15,548 bases of DNA from CAZVFX01 sp964626565 (GCA_964626565.1 CAZVFX010000148.1:1-15548), one strand, 5' to 3'. Counted from the first letter of the stretch, positions 8,601-14,961 are shown. Translations and numbers: made by a program. Notes: generated by a model not told the origin, from the letters alone.

Positions 8601-9334
8601 GCCAGCCCGAGTGCGCGGGCAAGCAGTGCGGCGACGACGGCTGCAACGGCTCGTGCGGCCAGTGCGGCCCGAGCGAGAACTGCAACCTCCAGGGCCACTG
8701 CGTAGCCAACTGCACGCCCAATTGCGTGAACAAAGAGTGCGGCACCGACGGTTGCGGCGGCGCGTGCGGCCAGTGTGGCTTCGGCCAGGTTTGCAACGGC
8801 GAAAACAAGTGCGCTGATCAGGATCCCGGCTGCCAGCCCAACTGCCTCAACAAGCAGTGTGGCAGCGACGGCTGCGGTGGCACATGCGGAGTGTGCGGTG
8901 GAGTGGAAAGCTGCAACGCTCTGGGCCAGTGCGTATCGTGCACCCCCGCGTGCGTCGGCAAGCAGTGCGGCGACGACGGCTGCGGCGGTAGTTGCGGCCA
9001 GTGCCCGGAAGGGCTCAAATGTTACGAAGACACCGGGGAGTGCCTTGCCCCCGACGAAGTCCCTGACCCGATTCCGGGGGCGGACGTTACCACCGGCGGT
9101 GACGGTGGCGGAGGCACGGTCGGCGATTGTGCGGACGGACAGCGAATGGTGTACGGCAAGTGCGTCCCCACCGAAACTGAGGAAACCAGCGGTGATGCGG
9201 ATTCAGGCTGCACAGTGTCCTCATCTCCGGGCTCAGGCGCCCCCGCCGCACTGCTGGCCCTCTTGCTGGCCCTGATGCTCGCCCCTCTCAGGCGGCGCCG
9301 ACAACGGTTACCCCATTGCAAATCAGCACCGTAA
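5621..9334 (+). CDS. Giant secreted Cys-rich modular protein with MYXO-CTERM-like tail
   Basis: The product has 1237 residues. The start chosen is ATG 5621, seven bases after GGTGGAGG and giving a clean Sec signal, MRKLFLLVGAVPLLLWSFEASA; an upstream in-frame start at 5576 falls within the -10 box. Residues about 24-810 contain nine A modules (about 49 residues, 10 Cys, with DCCE...PGC...CVC...CC...W-D-x-(I/M)-C...EV...CG-x-C), three B modules (38 residues, 8 Cys) and seven C modules (22 residues, 6 Cys, CGDGxC...EDC...CPxDCGxC). Residues about 813-1141 contain nine D modules (8 Cys, CxPxCxGKxCGxDGCGGxCGxC). After a Thr/Gly/Asp linker, a Cys (residue 1197), a Leu/Ala helix and RRRRQR form a sorting-type tail. 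It is probably secreted, heavily disulfide-bonded and held at the cell surface. No enzymatic motif was seen, and the family as a whole is not one I can name. Confidence 0.88.
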   Translation: MRKLFLLVGAVPLLLWSFEASAADCCEPSNSPGCDDWGIESCVCNQDPYCCNTAWDGMCVDEVEQFGCGDCSSGPPPGQGDCCEAQNGPGCGNSSIQNCVCAQDDYCCATKWDNMCADEVEEFGCGDCGGGGDVCPGYWGNSACCMVDDPCDWEDDGICDCDGACSWNDADCGGAGGCGDGNCDDGEDCGSCPQDCGQCSGGDCCQPQNGPGCGDASIQNCVCAQDDFCCNNTWDDICVNEVEEFGCGNCGGGGGCGNGACEDGEDCGSCPEDCGQCGGGDCCEPQDGPGCGNAGIQACVCADDAYCCNTQWDNMCVSEVEDFGCGECGGGGDVCPGYNGSSVCCMVDDPCDWEDDGICDCDGTCSWNEADCGGGGGCGDGNCGDEEHCGNCPQDCGQCGGGDCCEPQDEPGCDDAAVQDCVCADDAYCCNTEWDNICANEVEEFGCGVCEGGGEKCPGYGGWSECCETDDPCGWAADGICDCDGTCSWDGPDCGGEGGCGDGNCADGEDCNSCPEDCGWCPGGGDCCENNGTPGCDNQNVQDCVCVEDAYCCDTAWDSICAGEVESLDCGSCEGGPSCGDGQCQAGESCESCPEDCGACPGQGDCCEVQDGPGCDDPTIQACVCADDSFCCEFTWDSICVAEVEEFGCGDCSGGGGGCGDGACGADEDCLICPEDCGQCGGVSCCEPHDSPGCEDPGVQQCVCAEDVFCCDVEWDGICVNEVNSLGCGNCEGGATCGDGDCVGGETCTNCPEDCGECPEVGPCCEPHDSPGCDDPNVQSCVCELDAFCCETAWDDICVGEVEGEGCGSCEGCVPDCAGKECGGDGCTGTCGQCGPNESCQNGKCIGGCQPQCAGKECGNDGCGGSCGDCAPGKDCQGGKCMGCQPQCAGKQCGADGCGGSCGECAPGSFCANGHCSKECKPDCAGQQCGDDGCGGSCGNCPPNFFCTPDGHCDEKCIPSCAGKQCGSDGCGGSCGSCPFGYECNAQGHCTADCQPECAGKQCGDDGCNGSCGQCGPSENCNLQGHCVANCTPNCVNKECGTDGCGGACGQCGFGQVCNGENKCADQDPGCQPNCLNKQCGSDGCGGTCGVCGGVESCNALGQCVSCTPACVGKQCGDDGCGGSCGQCPEGLKCYEDTGECLAPDEVPDPIPGADVTTGGDGGGGTVGDCADGQRMVYGKCVPTETEETSGDADSGCTVSSSPGSGAPAALLALLLALMLAPLRRRRQRLPHCKSAP
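5690..8050 (+). repeat. A/B/C module array encoding nine A, three B and seven C Cys-rich repeats
   Basis: The order read from translation is A1 A2 B1 C1 A3 C2 A4 B2 C3 A5 B3 C4 A6 C5 A7 C6 A8 C7 A9. B modules lie at 6023-6136, 6623-6736 and 6989-7102; B1 and B2 start exactly 600 bases apart, consistent with duplication of a larger block. Every module has an even number of cysteines, as expected if each folds with internal disulfides. Nucleotide similarity between copies is high in places, so recombination or misassembly could alter copy number. Confidence 0.9.
8057..9043 (+). repeat. D module array, nine tandem Cys-rich repeats
   Basis: Nine units of about 35-40 residues follow the pattern C-x-P-x-C-(A/V/L)-x-(K/Q)-(E/Q)-CG-x-DGC-x-G-x-CG-x-C...C...C. 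Each has eight cysteines. The central GKxCGxDGCGGxCG core is nearly invariant, while the last third varies in length. This type of repeat is, from general knowledge, recurrent in secreted proteins of Myxococcota and other deltaproteobacteria, with no settled function. Confidence 0.9.
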
Positions 9335-10578
9335 GCGTCCGCAGCGGGCCTGCGTGGCGTTGGCGCTGGCCGGGATTCCTGGCTTCTGCCGCGGCCGCTA
9401 CCCTCTTCGCCTGCAGCTCTTCCCCGTCTTCCCCGGAGCAACCGGACCTTGCCGACGCGGTGGATACGCTCACAGAGCGGCGAGCACCTTCCGATCTGTC
9501 GCCAGAGGTGGAGGTTTTGGGGGACCTGAAGGAGACATGTGCGGCGGAACTTCCGCCGGACCTTCCTGACGTGAGCCTGCCGGAGGTCGAGGTGGAGATC
9601 ACTCCCGACCTCGACGATCTGCCCGACCTGCTTGAAGTCGAGCTGCCCCCGGACCTCCCCGACGAGTGGGATGCAGGCTTTGACGAGACTGAAGAGGTGG
9701 AGATACCGCCCGACCAGATCGACGACGAGAGCGGTGCCGAAGAGGAGATCGCCCCTGACGTGCCGCCCTTTCCTTTCGAGCCGTGCGGTGATGCAGGCGG
9801 CAGCGGCGCCGACAACGTCCCCATGTGCCTGGTGACCGCATCCCAGTTCGAGATGGGAAGCCCCATGGGAGAATGCGCCCAGTGGGGTGAAGATTGCTCC
9901 AACGAGCACCCTCAGCACCTGGTGTCTCTCGACGACTACTACATCGATCAGACCGAGATCAGGGCGGGGCAGTACGCCAAGTGTGTGGCGGCCGGAGGAT
10001 GCCCGCTGCCCGCGGATATGATGATGGAGTGCAACTACAACCAGCCGGGAAGAGAGCAGCACCCTATCAACTGCGTGGAGTGGCCGGGGATTGCCGCTTA
10101 CTGTGAGTGGGCGGGCAAAAGGCTGTGCACCGAGGCGGAATGGGAAAAGGCCGCGGCCGGAGAAACCCACCAACTGTGGCCCTGGGGCGACGAGTGGCAC
10201 GACAACTGGGGCAACTGCCCGCCGCCGGTCTGCGACGACGGGTTCGACCAAACTGCCCCCGTGGGCAGCTTCCCCTGGGCTGCCTCCCCCTACGGGCTGC
10301 TGGACCTGGACGCCAACGTAATGGAGTTCACCAACGACTGGTACATGGACTTCTATTACGTCGTCTCGCCGCCCTCGAATCCCAAGGGGCCTTGCGCGGG
10401 AGAAGCCACCTGCCCCGCCAACAGTTTCAAGTCGATCCGAGGCACCGGATGGCGCAAAGAAGGGCTGGGGTTCAAGTCGGTGGAGTTCCAGACCAGGGTT
10501 TCAGTTCGTTTCGGGTATCCTCCTTCCGGGGGTGGTTACGACGATGTAGGAGGGCGATGTTGCCTGAGTGTGCCATAG
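9316..10578 (+). CDS. FGE/SUMF1-fold lipoprotein lacking the catalytic cysteines
   Basis: The 420-residue product begins at a TTG overlapping the previous stop by 19 bases; no ATG or GTG follows the upstream in-frame stop at 9193-9195 until well inside the protein, and the TTG start gives a signal peptide ending in lipobox LFAC (Cys 33). An acidic Pro/Asp/Glu linker covers about 40-150. Residues about 155-420 match the formylglycine-generating-enzyme fold: FEMGSPMGE, ASPYGLLDLDANVMEFTNDW and the terminal VGGRCCLSVP. In true FGE the copper-binding cysteines lie in the segment after the RGGS-like motif; here RGTGWRKEGLGFKSVEFQTR contains none. It is therefore probably a binding or structural protein, not a sulfatase activator. 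No Shine-Dalgarno sequence is obvious, so termination-reinitiation from the giant gene is likely. Confidence 0.8.
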   Translation: MQISTVSVRSGPAWRWRWPGFLASAAAATLFACSSSPSSPEQPDLADAVDTLTERRAPSDLSPEVEVLGDLKETCAAELPPDLPDVSLPEVEVEITPDLDDLPDLLEVELPPDLPDEWDAGFDETEEVEIPPDQIDDESGAEEEIAPDVPPFPFEPCGDAGGSGADNVPMCLVTASQFEMGSPMGECAQWGEDCSNEHPQHLVSLDDYYIDQTEIRAGQYAKCVAAGGCPLPADMMMECNYNQPGREQHPINCVEWPGIAAYCEWAGKRLCTEAEWEKAAAGETHQLWPWGDEWHDNWGNCPPPVCDDGFDQTAPVGSFPWAASPYGLLDLDANVMEFTNDWYMDFYYVVSPPSNPKGPCAGEATCPANSFKSIRGTGWRKEGLGFKSVEFQTRVSVRFGYPPSGGGYDDVGGRCCLSVP

Positions 10579-10661
10579 CCGCTTCGATCCGCTTTTTACT
10601 TGACCCCCTGCCTCGTCGATGCTAAAGAATGCGTTCCTTCGTGCGACGTGTGCACGGGGGG

Positions 10662-10690
10662 TTGACATGAGGCGGCTAGTTTGCAATAGT
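10662..10690 (+). promoter_or_regulatory. Sigma70-like promoter upstream of tRNA-Val and infC
   Basis: A perfect TTGACA (10662-10667) and AATAGT (10685-10690) are 17 bases apart. The predicted start near 10697 lies about 15 bases before the tRNA. The rest of the 133-base gap after the FGE-like gene (10579-10711) shows no clear terminator. Confidence 0.6.
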
Positions 10691-10711
10691 TGCCATTGAA
10701 TATTGACCTTT

Positions 10712-10786
10712 AGGCGCGTAGTTCAGTGGGAGAACGCTACCTTGACGCGGTAGAGGTCGACGGTTCGAAACCGTCCGCGCCTACCA
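10712..10786 (+). tRNA. tRNA-Val (anticodon GAC), CCA encoded
   Basis: All four stems can be drawn without mismatch. The acceptor pairs AGGCGCG (10712-10718) with CGCGCCT (10776-10782), the D stem pairs GTTC (10721-10724) with GAAC (10732-10735), the anticodon stem pairs CTACC with GGTAG, and the T stem pairs GACGG with CCGTC around TTCGAAA. The loop TTGACGC puts GAC at 10744-10746, which reads valine codons GUC and GUU. Discriminator A is followed by an encoded CCA at 10784-10786. Confidence 0.96.
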
Positions 10787-10824
10787 GTCTTAGGTTGAAC
10801 CATTTGTAGAGGGAAAGGGAAAGG

Positions 10825-11364
10825 TTGAGTCAGCACGGAAACAGAAGGGACGAAACAAGAGTCGGCAGAGACATTCGCGCTCCGAAAGTGAGAGTCATTG
10901 CTGAAGATGGTGAGCAATTGGGCATTCTGGATACGAGAGAAGCATTGGGACTGGCCGCGGACCGCGGGCTGGATCTCGTTGAGGTAAGCCCAACAGCTCG
11001 TCCACCGGTGTGTAAGCTCATGGATTGGGGCAAGCACAAGTACTCCACGAAAAAGCGCGCCGCCGAAGCCAAGAAGCGGCAGCACCAGATGTTGATCAAG
11101 GAGATCAAGCTCCGCCCGAAAACCGATCAGCACGATCGAGAGACAAAGCTCAGGCACGTGCGCCGGTTTATCGGAGAGGGACACGGGGTGAAGCTGACCA
11201 TGCGATTCCGCGGTCGCGAGATCATCTATGCGGAAAGTGCAATGGAACAGCTCTTCGCCATCGCCCGGGAAGTGACCGAGGAGGCTCAGATTCAGAGCCA
11301 CCCGAACATGGAAGGGCGAAACATGTCCATGGTCCTCGTGCCGAGGAAGAAGCAGGAGCGATAG
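10825..11364 (+). CDS. infC: Translation initiation factor IF-3
   Basis: The 179-residue product matches IF-3 over its whole length. The N-terminal domain shows IRAPKVRVI, LGILDTREAL and DLVEVSPTARPPVCKLMDWG. A Lys-rich linker (KKRAAEAKKRQ) follows, then the C-terminal ribosome-binding domain with KEIKLRPKTDQHD, MRFRGREI and the terminal MVLVPRKKQER. IF-3 binds the 30S subunit and proofreads start-codon and initiator-tRNA choice. The start is TTG at 10825: an in-frame TAG lies at 10807-10809 and no ATG or GTG occurs early, and the resulting N-terminus has the usual length. Purine-rich AGAGGGAAAGGG upstream supplies the ribosome-binding site. It lies 38 bases after tRNA-Val with no visible terminator, and leads the infC-rpmI-rplT group. 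Confidence 0.97.
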   Translation: MSQHGNRRDETRVGRDIRAPKVRVIAEDGEQLGILDTREALGLAADRGLDLVEVSPTARPPVCKLMDWGKHKYSTKKRAAEAKKRQHQMLIKEIKLRPKTDQHDRETKLRHVRRFIGEGHGVKLTMRFRGREIIYAESAMEQLFAIAREVTEEAQIQSHPNMEGRNMSMVLVPRKKQER

Positions 11365-11394
11365 ACACCATTTTGACGAGGTAGGTGAGCAGTC

Positions 11395-11595
11395 ATGGGT
11401 AACAAAGCAAAAACTCACAGGGCTTCGGCCAAGAGATTCCGGGTAACCCGCACAGGCAAAGTTATCGCCAATCGGGCCTACAGGCGCCATCTTCTTTCGG
11501 CCAAGAACCGCAAGAAGAAGCGGCACATGAGATTGAAGAACACTCTGTGCTCAGCCGCGGTGAAAAACATCCTCAAGAATCTCCCAAACCGGTAG
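11395..11595 (+). CDS. rpmI: 50S ribosomal protein L35
   Basis: The 66-residue basic protein has the L35 pattern: KAKTHRASAKRFRVTRTGK near the N-terminus, HLLSAKNRKKKRHMR in the middle and an IL-rich end. Length is normal for the family (about 64-66). It is a component of the large ribosomal subunit. It lies 30 bases after infC and 15 before rplT, the conserved order, and presumably shares their transcript. Confidence 0.97.
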   Translation: MGNKAKTHRASAKRFRVTRTGKVIANRAYRRHLLSAKNRKKKRHMRLKNTLCSAAVKNILKNLPNR

Positions 11596-11610
11596 TACAA
11601 GGAGGCAGTC

Positions 11611-11967
11611 ATGGCCCGGGTAACCAGAGGCTTTAAAGCACGTCGGCGCCGCAAGGCGTTGCTCGAAAGAACCAAGGGGTTCAGCGGTCGTCGCAAGAAT
11701 ACCTATCGCGTAGCCAAGGAAACGGCGATCCGCGCTGGTGTTTACGCATATGTGGGACGCAAACTCAAGAAGAGAGATTTCCGATCCCTGTGGATCCAGC
11801 GCATTAACGCTGCAGCCCGCGGCTTGGGTCTCAAATACTCCACCTTGATGCACCTGTTGAAGAAGGCCGAGATCAACCTGGACCGCAAGGTACTGGCAGA
11901 TCTGGCCTACAACGATCCGGACGCCTTCAAGGCGGTGGTTGAGTCAGCCAAGAGCAAAGCTGCCTAG
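11611..11967 (+). CDS. rplT: 50S ribosomal protein L20
   Basis: The 118-residue product is the same length as the E. coli protein and full of family signatures: MARVTRGFKARRRRK at the start, GFSGRRKNTYRVAKE, RKLKKRDFRSLWIQRINAAAR and LKKAEINLDRKVLADLA. L20 is needed for early assembly of the 50S subunit and in several bacteria also regulates its own operon. AAGGAGG at 11599-11605 (as CAAGGAGGCAG) supplies a strong ribosome-binding site. In many related genomes pheS would come next; here an IHF gene follows after 32 bases. Confidence 0.97.
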   Translation: MARVTRGFKARRRRKALLERTKGFSGRRKNTYRVAKETAIRAGVYAYVGRKLKKRDFRSLWIQRINAAARGLGLKYSTLMHLLKKAEINLDRKVLADLAYNDPDAFKAVVESAKSKAA

Positions 11968-11999
11968 CGAAAACTGACTTCTTCCTGCGGGAGGGCCAC

Positions 12000-12278
12000 A
12001 TGAGAAAGCTCGACCTTGCCAACTACGTCAAAGATAGGGTTGGCGGAATGTCCAAAAAGGAGACTACGCAGTTGGTTGACCTTCTGTTGGACACGATTCG
12101 AGATGCACTCACGAGTGGAGAGAACGTCAAAATAAGCGGTTTCGGAACTTTTGCAGTAAAAGACAAGCAGGCGAGGGCGGGACGCAATCCGCACACAGGT
12201 GCTGAGCTTGAGATCTCGGCCAGGAAGGTGCTGGTTTTCAAGCCGAGTGAGATGCTGAGGGACAAGCTCAACGGGTAG
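12000..12278 (+). CDS. ihfA: IHF/HU-family DNA-bending protein, probably IHF alpha subunit
   Basis: The 92-residue product covers the complete bacterial histone-like fold: helices in DLANYVKDRVGGMSKKETTQ and LLLDTIRDALTSGE, the KISGFGTFAVKD strand region, and the DNA-inserting arm GRNPHTGAELEISARKV with its conserved Pro. The C-terminus VFKPSEMLRDKLN and the location next to rplT and a MerR gene favour IHF alpha over HU. IHF bends DNA at promoters, recombination sites and origins as a heterodimer. GGGAGGG at about 11990-11996 sets the ATG at 12000. Its TAG stop shares one base with a possible GTG start of the next gene. Confidence 0.85.
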   Translation: MRKLDLANYVKDRVGGMSKKETTQLVDLLLDTIRDALTSGENVKISGFGTFAVKDKQARAGRNPHTGAELEISARKVLVFKPSEMLRDKLNG

Positions 12279-12325
12279 TGGAAACGCCCGGGCTCGACAC
12301 TTGTCTCACCAACCCGGGGAGCAAG

Positions 12326-12907
12326 GTGGCTAACCCTAAGATTCCTGAGATTCCCGAGAAGTTTTACTTCAAGATTGGCGAAGTAGCCAAGCTCGCAGCA
12401 GAGAAGCCCTACGTACTGCGCTACTGGGAATCGGAATTCGAGTGGCTCCAGCCGGAGAAAACCAAGTCCAACCAGCGAGTCTACTCCCGCAAAGACGTAA
12501 TGCTTGTTCTGCTCATCAAGATGCTGCTGCACGAGCGCCGCTACACCATCGAAGGTGCGTCGAAGATCCTGGCCGGTCTCAACGGAAACTGGGCCGCTGG
12601 TTTTGAACTGCCGGCAGGCCCGCCGGGCCGCGGTAAGAAAAAGGCGGCCGTGGAAGCGCCACTGCCGGAAGGGCTCGACGAACTGCGCAAGCAGGTCGCC
12701 CGCCTTGAGAAACGCATCTCCCAACTCACCAAGGACCTGCTGGAGGAAAAGACCCGCAGCGGCAGGGTAACCAGCGAGCTGGTGAAAGAGAAAGAACGGG
12801 CGGAGGCGGTTACGAAAGCGGTCAAGCAGGAGATGGACGAACTGCTGGCCCTGGCGGAAGCCGACCACTCCAGTTCCACAGGCCCGAGTCTCACTGAAAT
12901 CGGCTAG
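12326..12907 (+). CDS. MerR-family transcriptional regulator with C-terminal coiled coil
   Basis: The preferred start is GTG 12326, giving about 193 residues beginning ANPKIPEIPEKFYFKIGEV after the initiator and preceded by GGGGAG at a good distance. A GTG at 12278 overlaps the ihfA stop (TAGTG) and would add 16 residues, MET-PGLDTCLTNPGSK, not typical of the family. The winged-helix DNA-binding domain covers YFKIGEVAKL, VLRYWESEF, NQRVYSRKDV and ERRYTIEGASKIL. A Gly/Pro/Lys-rich linker and a long heptad-rich helix (LDELRKQVARLEKRIS through MDELLALAEA) follow, fit for dimerisation. No Cys-based metal-binding or multidrug-sensing domain is seen, so the signal is unknown. Location after ihfA is a conserved pairing in related bacteria. 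Confidence 0.85.
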   Translation: MANPKIPEIPEKFYFKIGEVAKLAAEKPYVLRYWESEFEWLQPEKTKSNQRVYSRKDVMLVLLIKMLLHERRYTIEGASKILAGLNGNWAAGFELPAGPPGRGKKKAAVEAPLPEGLDELRKQVARLEKRISQLTKDLLEEKTRSGRVTSELVKEKERAEAVTKAVKQEMDELLALAEADHSSSTGPSLTEIG

Positions 12908-13380
12908 TGTATATCCTCACCGACCTCATCCGGACAGCTCATTTTGTTGGCATGGCGCTGTTGTGTGGAAGCGTGGCAACCTGGCTGTTCTGGATGGCTC
13001 GCGCCGCCAAACACAACCGGCCCGGAGAGAAGCTCACTTTTGTGCTCGAAAACCTGCTGGCGTCGGACAAGTATTTCACCACACCCGGCGCCGCGATAGT
13101 AGGTCTTAGCGGCATACTTCTGGTCGCTTTTTCCAAACTGGGGACCCCCCATGCCTGGGTACTTCCAAAATCAGCCGCCTTCGCCGCCACCGGCCTGATC
13201 TGGCGATTCGGGCTTATCCCGGCAGAACGCACCATGAGCCGGCTGGCCGGTGAATCAACTTCCGGCCGCGAGTTGCCGGCCGAATTTCATCGAGTGCAGC
13301 GGCGTTGGCAGTTGTTGGGATGTTTGAACTACCTGTTGCTGTTGGGCATCATTGTCTGGTCGGTGCTGGCTCCTCATTGA
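12907..13380 (+). CDS. Four-helix integral membrane protein, DUF2269-like
   Basis: The 157-residue product has about four membrane segments: residues 8-30 (AHFVGMALLCGSVATWLFWM), 60-78 (AAIVGLSGILLVAF), 87-104 (SAAFAATGLIWRFGLIP) and 137-155 (LGCLNYLLLLGIIVWSVL). The SDKYFTTPG motif before helix 2, the GLIWRFGLIPAERTM stretch and the RRWQLLG start of helix 4 resemble the uncharacterised DUF2269 family. The GTG start at 12907 shares its first base with the preceding TAG stop (TAGTG), suggesting coupled translation with the MerR gene. It is followed after 15 bases by an FAD oxidoreductase gene. The family name rests on pattern memory; function is unknown. Confidence 0.75.
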   Translation: MYILTDLIRTAHFVGMALLCGSVATWLFWMARAAKHNRPGEKLTFVLENLLASDKYFTTPGAAIVGLSGILLVAFSKLGTPHAWVLPKSAAFAATGLIWRFGLIPAERTMSRLAGESTSGRELPAEFHRVQRRWQLLGCLNYLLLLGIIVWSVLAPH

Positions 13381-13395
13381 CCCCGGGAGGGTGAC

Positions 13396-14961
13396 GTGGC
13401 CGGAATCGGGAACGATTGCTTCGATGTAGTGGTGGTTGGCGCGGGCCTGGGCGGCCTTGCCGCGGGCCTCACCGCGGCCCGGGCCGGGGCGCGGGTGCTC
13501 GTACTTGAAAAGAACGAGTCCGTGGGCGGCAACGCGGGCATCATCACCACCGAAGGCTTCACCTTCGAGCGGGCTTTGCACCAGCTTTACGGCATGGGCA
13601 CCCCGGGGACCGCACCCCACGAGCTGTTGCGGCGGCTGGGAGTCCTGGACAAACTGGAGTTCCTCCCCACCGACCCCATGCTCAAAGCGGTCTACCCGGG
13701 TCTGGAGGTGGCCTTTCCTTCCAACGTGGATGCACTTCGCATCGAACTGACACGCCTCTTCCCCGATTCCGCCCGCGAACTGGGGAAAGCCTTTGCACGG
13801 CTTGGCCGCATGGTCTCCTCCATCTACGTTGCCAAACGCATGATGCGGGGCGGCGAACTGTGGGCTCAGCGGGTGAAGGAGTTTCCCGCACTGAAGAAAC
13901 TGTCTGGAGCTCTTTACGGCCCGGTGCTGGCCACGTTGCAGAACTCTACGTTCGAACAGATCGCGCGCCGGGCCTTTTCCGACCCGACCCTGCGCACCGT
14001 GCTGGGATCCCTGTGGCTTTACCTCGGCCTTCCCCCGTCCCGGGTTTCCGGAGTGATGATGCTCGGCATGCTCGGCCTCTATCACCTGGAGGGCTCATAC
14101 TACATTCGCGGCGGCTCCGCCCGCCTGTCGGAGGCGCTCGCTGACGCGATCAAGGAAGCCGGGGGAGAAATCGCCACCGGCACGGAGGTGAAGCAGATCC
14201 AGTGCCACAACGGAAAGGTGACCGGAGTGGTGGCCGCCGACGGTAGCACAGTAACCGCGCACACTGTCATCCACAACGGAGACGCCCGCCTGCTGTTCGA
14301 CACCATGCTGGAAGGAACCGGTCTGCCTGAGCGCGCGGCCGAACAGGTGGAAAAACTGGATGTGTCAGTGAGCACGTACAGGCTGATGCTAGGCATTGAG
14401 TGGGAGTGGAGCGAGGGCAAAACACCGGCGTACGAAACCGCCTATTTCAAGCACCTCGACCACGATCGCAACTACCGGGACATTCTCGACGGGCACCCCG
14501 ACGCGGTGCTTGACGTATGCGTGCCTACCCTCCTCGACCCGTCCCAGGCCCCGCCCGGTTGCCACACCGTAATTCTCACTACGTTGACGCCTTCCCACGA
14601 CGCGGATTATTGGCGGCAGCATGGCGAGGCTTTGAAACAACGGCTGCTGGCCAGACTCGAAGAACTGCATCCGGGGATAACCGGGACCATCAAAGTGTCA
14701 GTCGCCATCACCCCGCCCAGCCTCGAAAAGCGCACCCTGGTTCACCGCGGCGCCATGTACGGCTGGGCCAACTCCCCCAAACAGTCCATGCTCAACCGGC
14801 TGCCCCATAAAACCCCGGTCAAAGGGCTCTTCCTCGCCGGCCACTGGACCCAGCCCGGCACCGGCATGACCGCGGTAATGCAGTCCGGCTACCTGGCCGC
14901 CGGCCTCGCAATCGGTACCCGGAGAGCGAGCAACGGGCCTGCGCCGGTTGGGCAGTGCTGA
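13396..14961 (+). CDS. CrtI/CrtISO-like FAD-dependent oxidoreductase (phytoene desaturase superfamily)
   Basis: The 521-residue product begins at GTG 13396 just after GGGAGGG. The N-terminal dinucleotide-binding motif is VVVVGAGLGGLAAGLTAARA with LEKNESVGGNAG (residues about 9-46), and the C-terminal FAD-contact motif is GLFLAGHWTQPGTGMTAVMQ (about 477-496), the arrangement of carotenoid desaturases, carotenoid isomerase and retinol saturase-like enzymes. YYIRGGSARLSEALADAIKE (about 235-254) matches the mid-protein GG-x3-L motif of the superfamily. It probably acts on a hydrophobic polyene or similar lipid at the membrane. No other carotenoid gene is in view, so the substrate is open. Its TGA overlaps the next gene's ATG by one base. 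Confidence 0.87.
   Translation: MAGIGNDCFDVVVVGAGLGGLAAGLTAARAGARVLVLEKNESVGGNAGIITTEGFTFERALHQLYGMGTPGTAPHELLRRLGVLDKLEFLPTDPMLKAVYPGLEVAFPSNVDALRIELTRLFPDSARELGKAFARLGRMVSSIYVAKRMMRGGELWAQRVKEFPALKKLSGALYGPVLATLQNSTFEQIARRAFSDPTLRTVLGSLWLYLGLPPSRVSGVMMLGMLGLYHLEGSYYIRGGSARLSEALADAIKEAGGEIATGTEVKQIQCHNGKVTGVVAADGSTVTAHTVIHNGDARLLFDTMLEGTGLPERAAEQVEKLDVSVSTYRLMLGIEWEWSEGKTPAYETAYFKHLDHDRNYRDILDGHPDAVLDVCVPTLLDPSQAPPGCHTVILTTLTPSHDADYWRQHGEALKQRLLARLEELHPGITGTIKVSVAITPPSLEKRTLVHRGAMYGWANSPKQSMLNRLPHKTPVKGLFLAGHWTQPGTGMTAVMQSGYLAAGLAIGTRRASNGPAPVGQC

Noticed and set aside
5690..9043. CRISPR-like regular repetition
   Set aside because: The periodicity is in codons for Cys modules within one open frame; there are no short identical repeats separated by unique spacers.
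9022..10251. A 409-codon minus-strand open frame opposite the FGE-like gene
   Set aside because: The sense frame shows a recognisable FGE fold; the antisense translation shows no domain and crosses two sense genes.
10579..10661. Intrinsic terminator after the FGE-like gene
   Set aside because: A CTTTTT run is present near 10592, but no stable GC hairpin directly precedes it.
12278..12325. Longer GTG start for the MerR gene
   Set aside because: It would add 16 residues not typical of the family and lacks a well-spaced ribosome-binding site, whereas GTG 12326 follows GGGGAG. The longer form remains possible.
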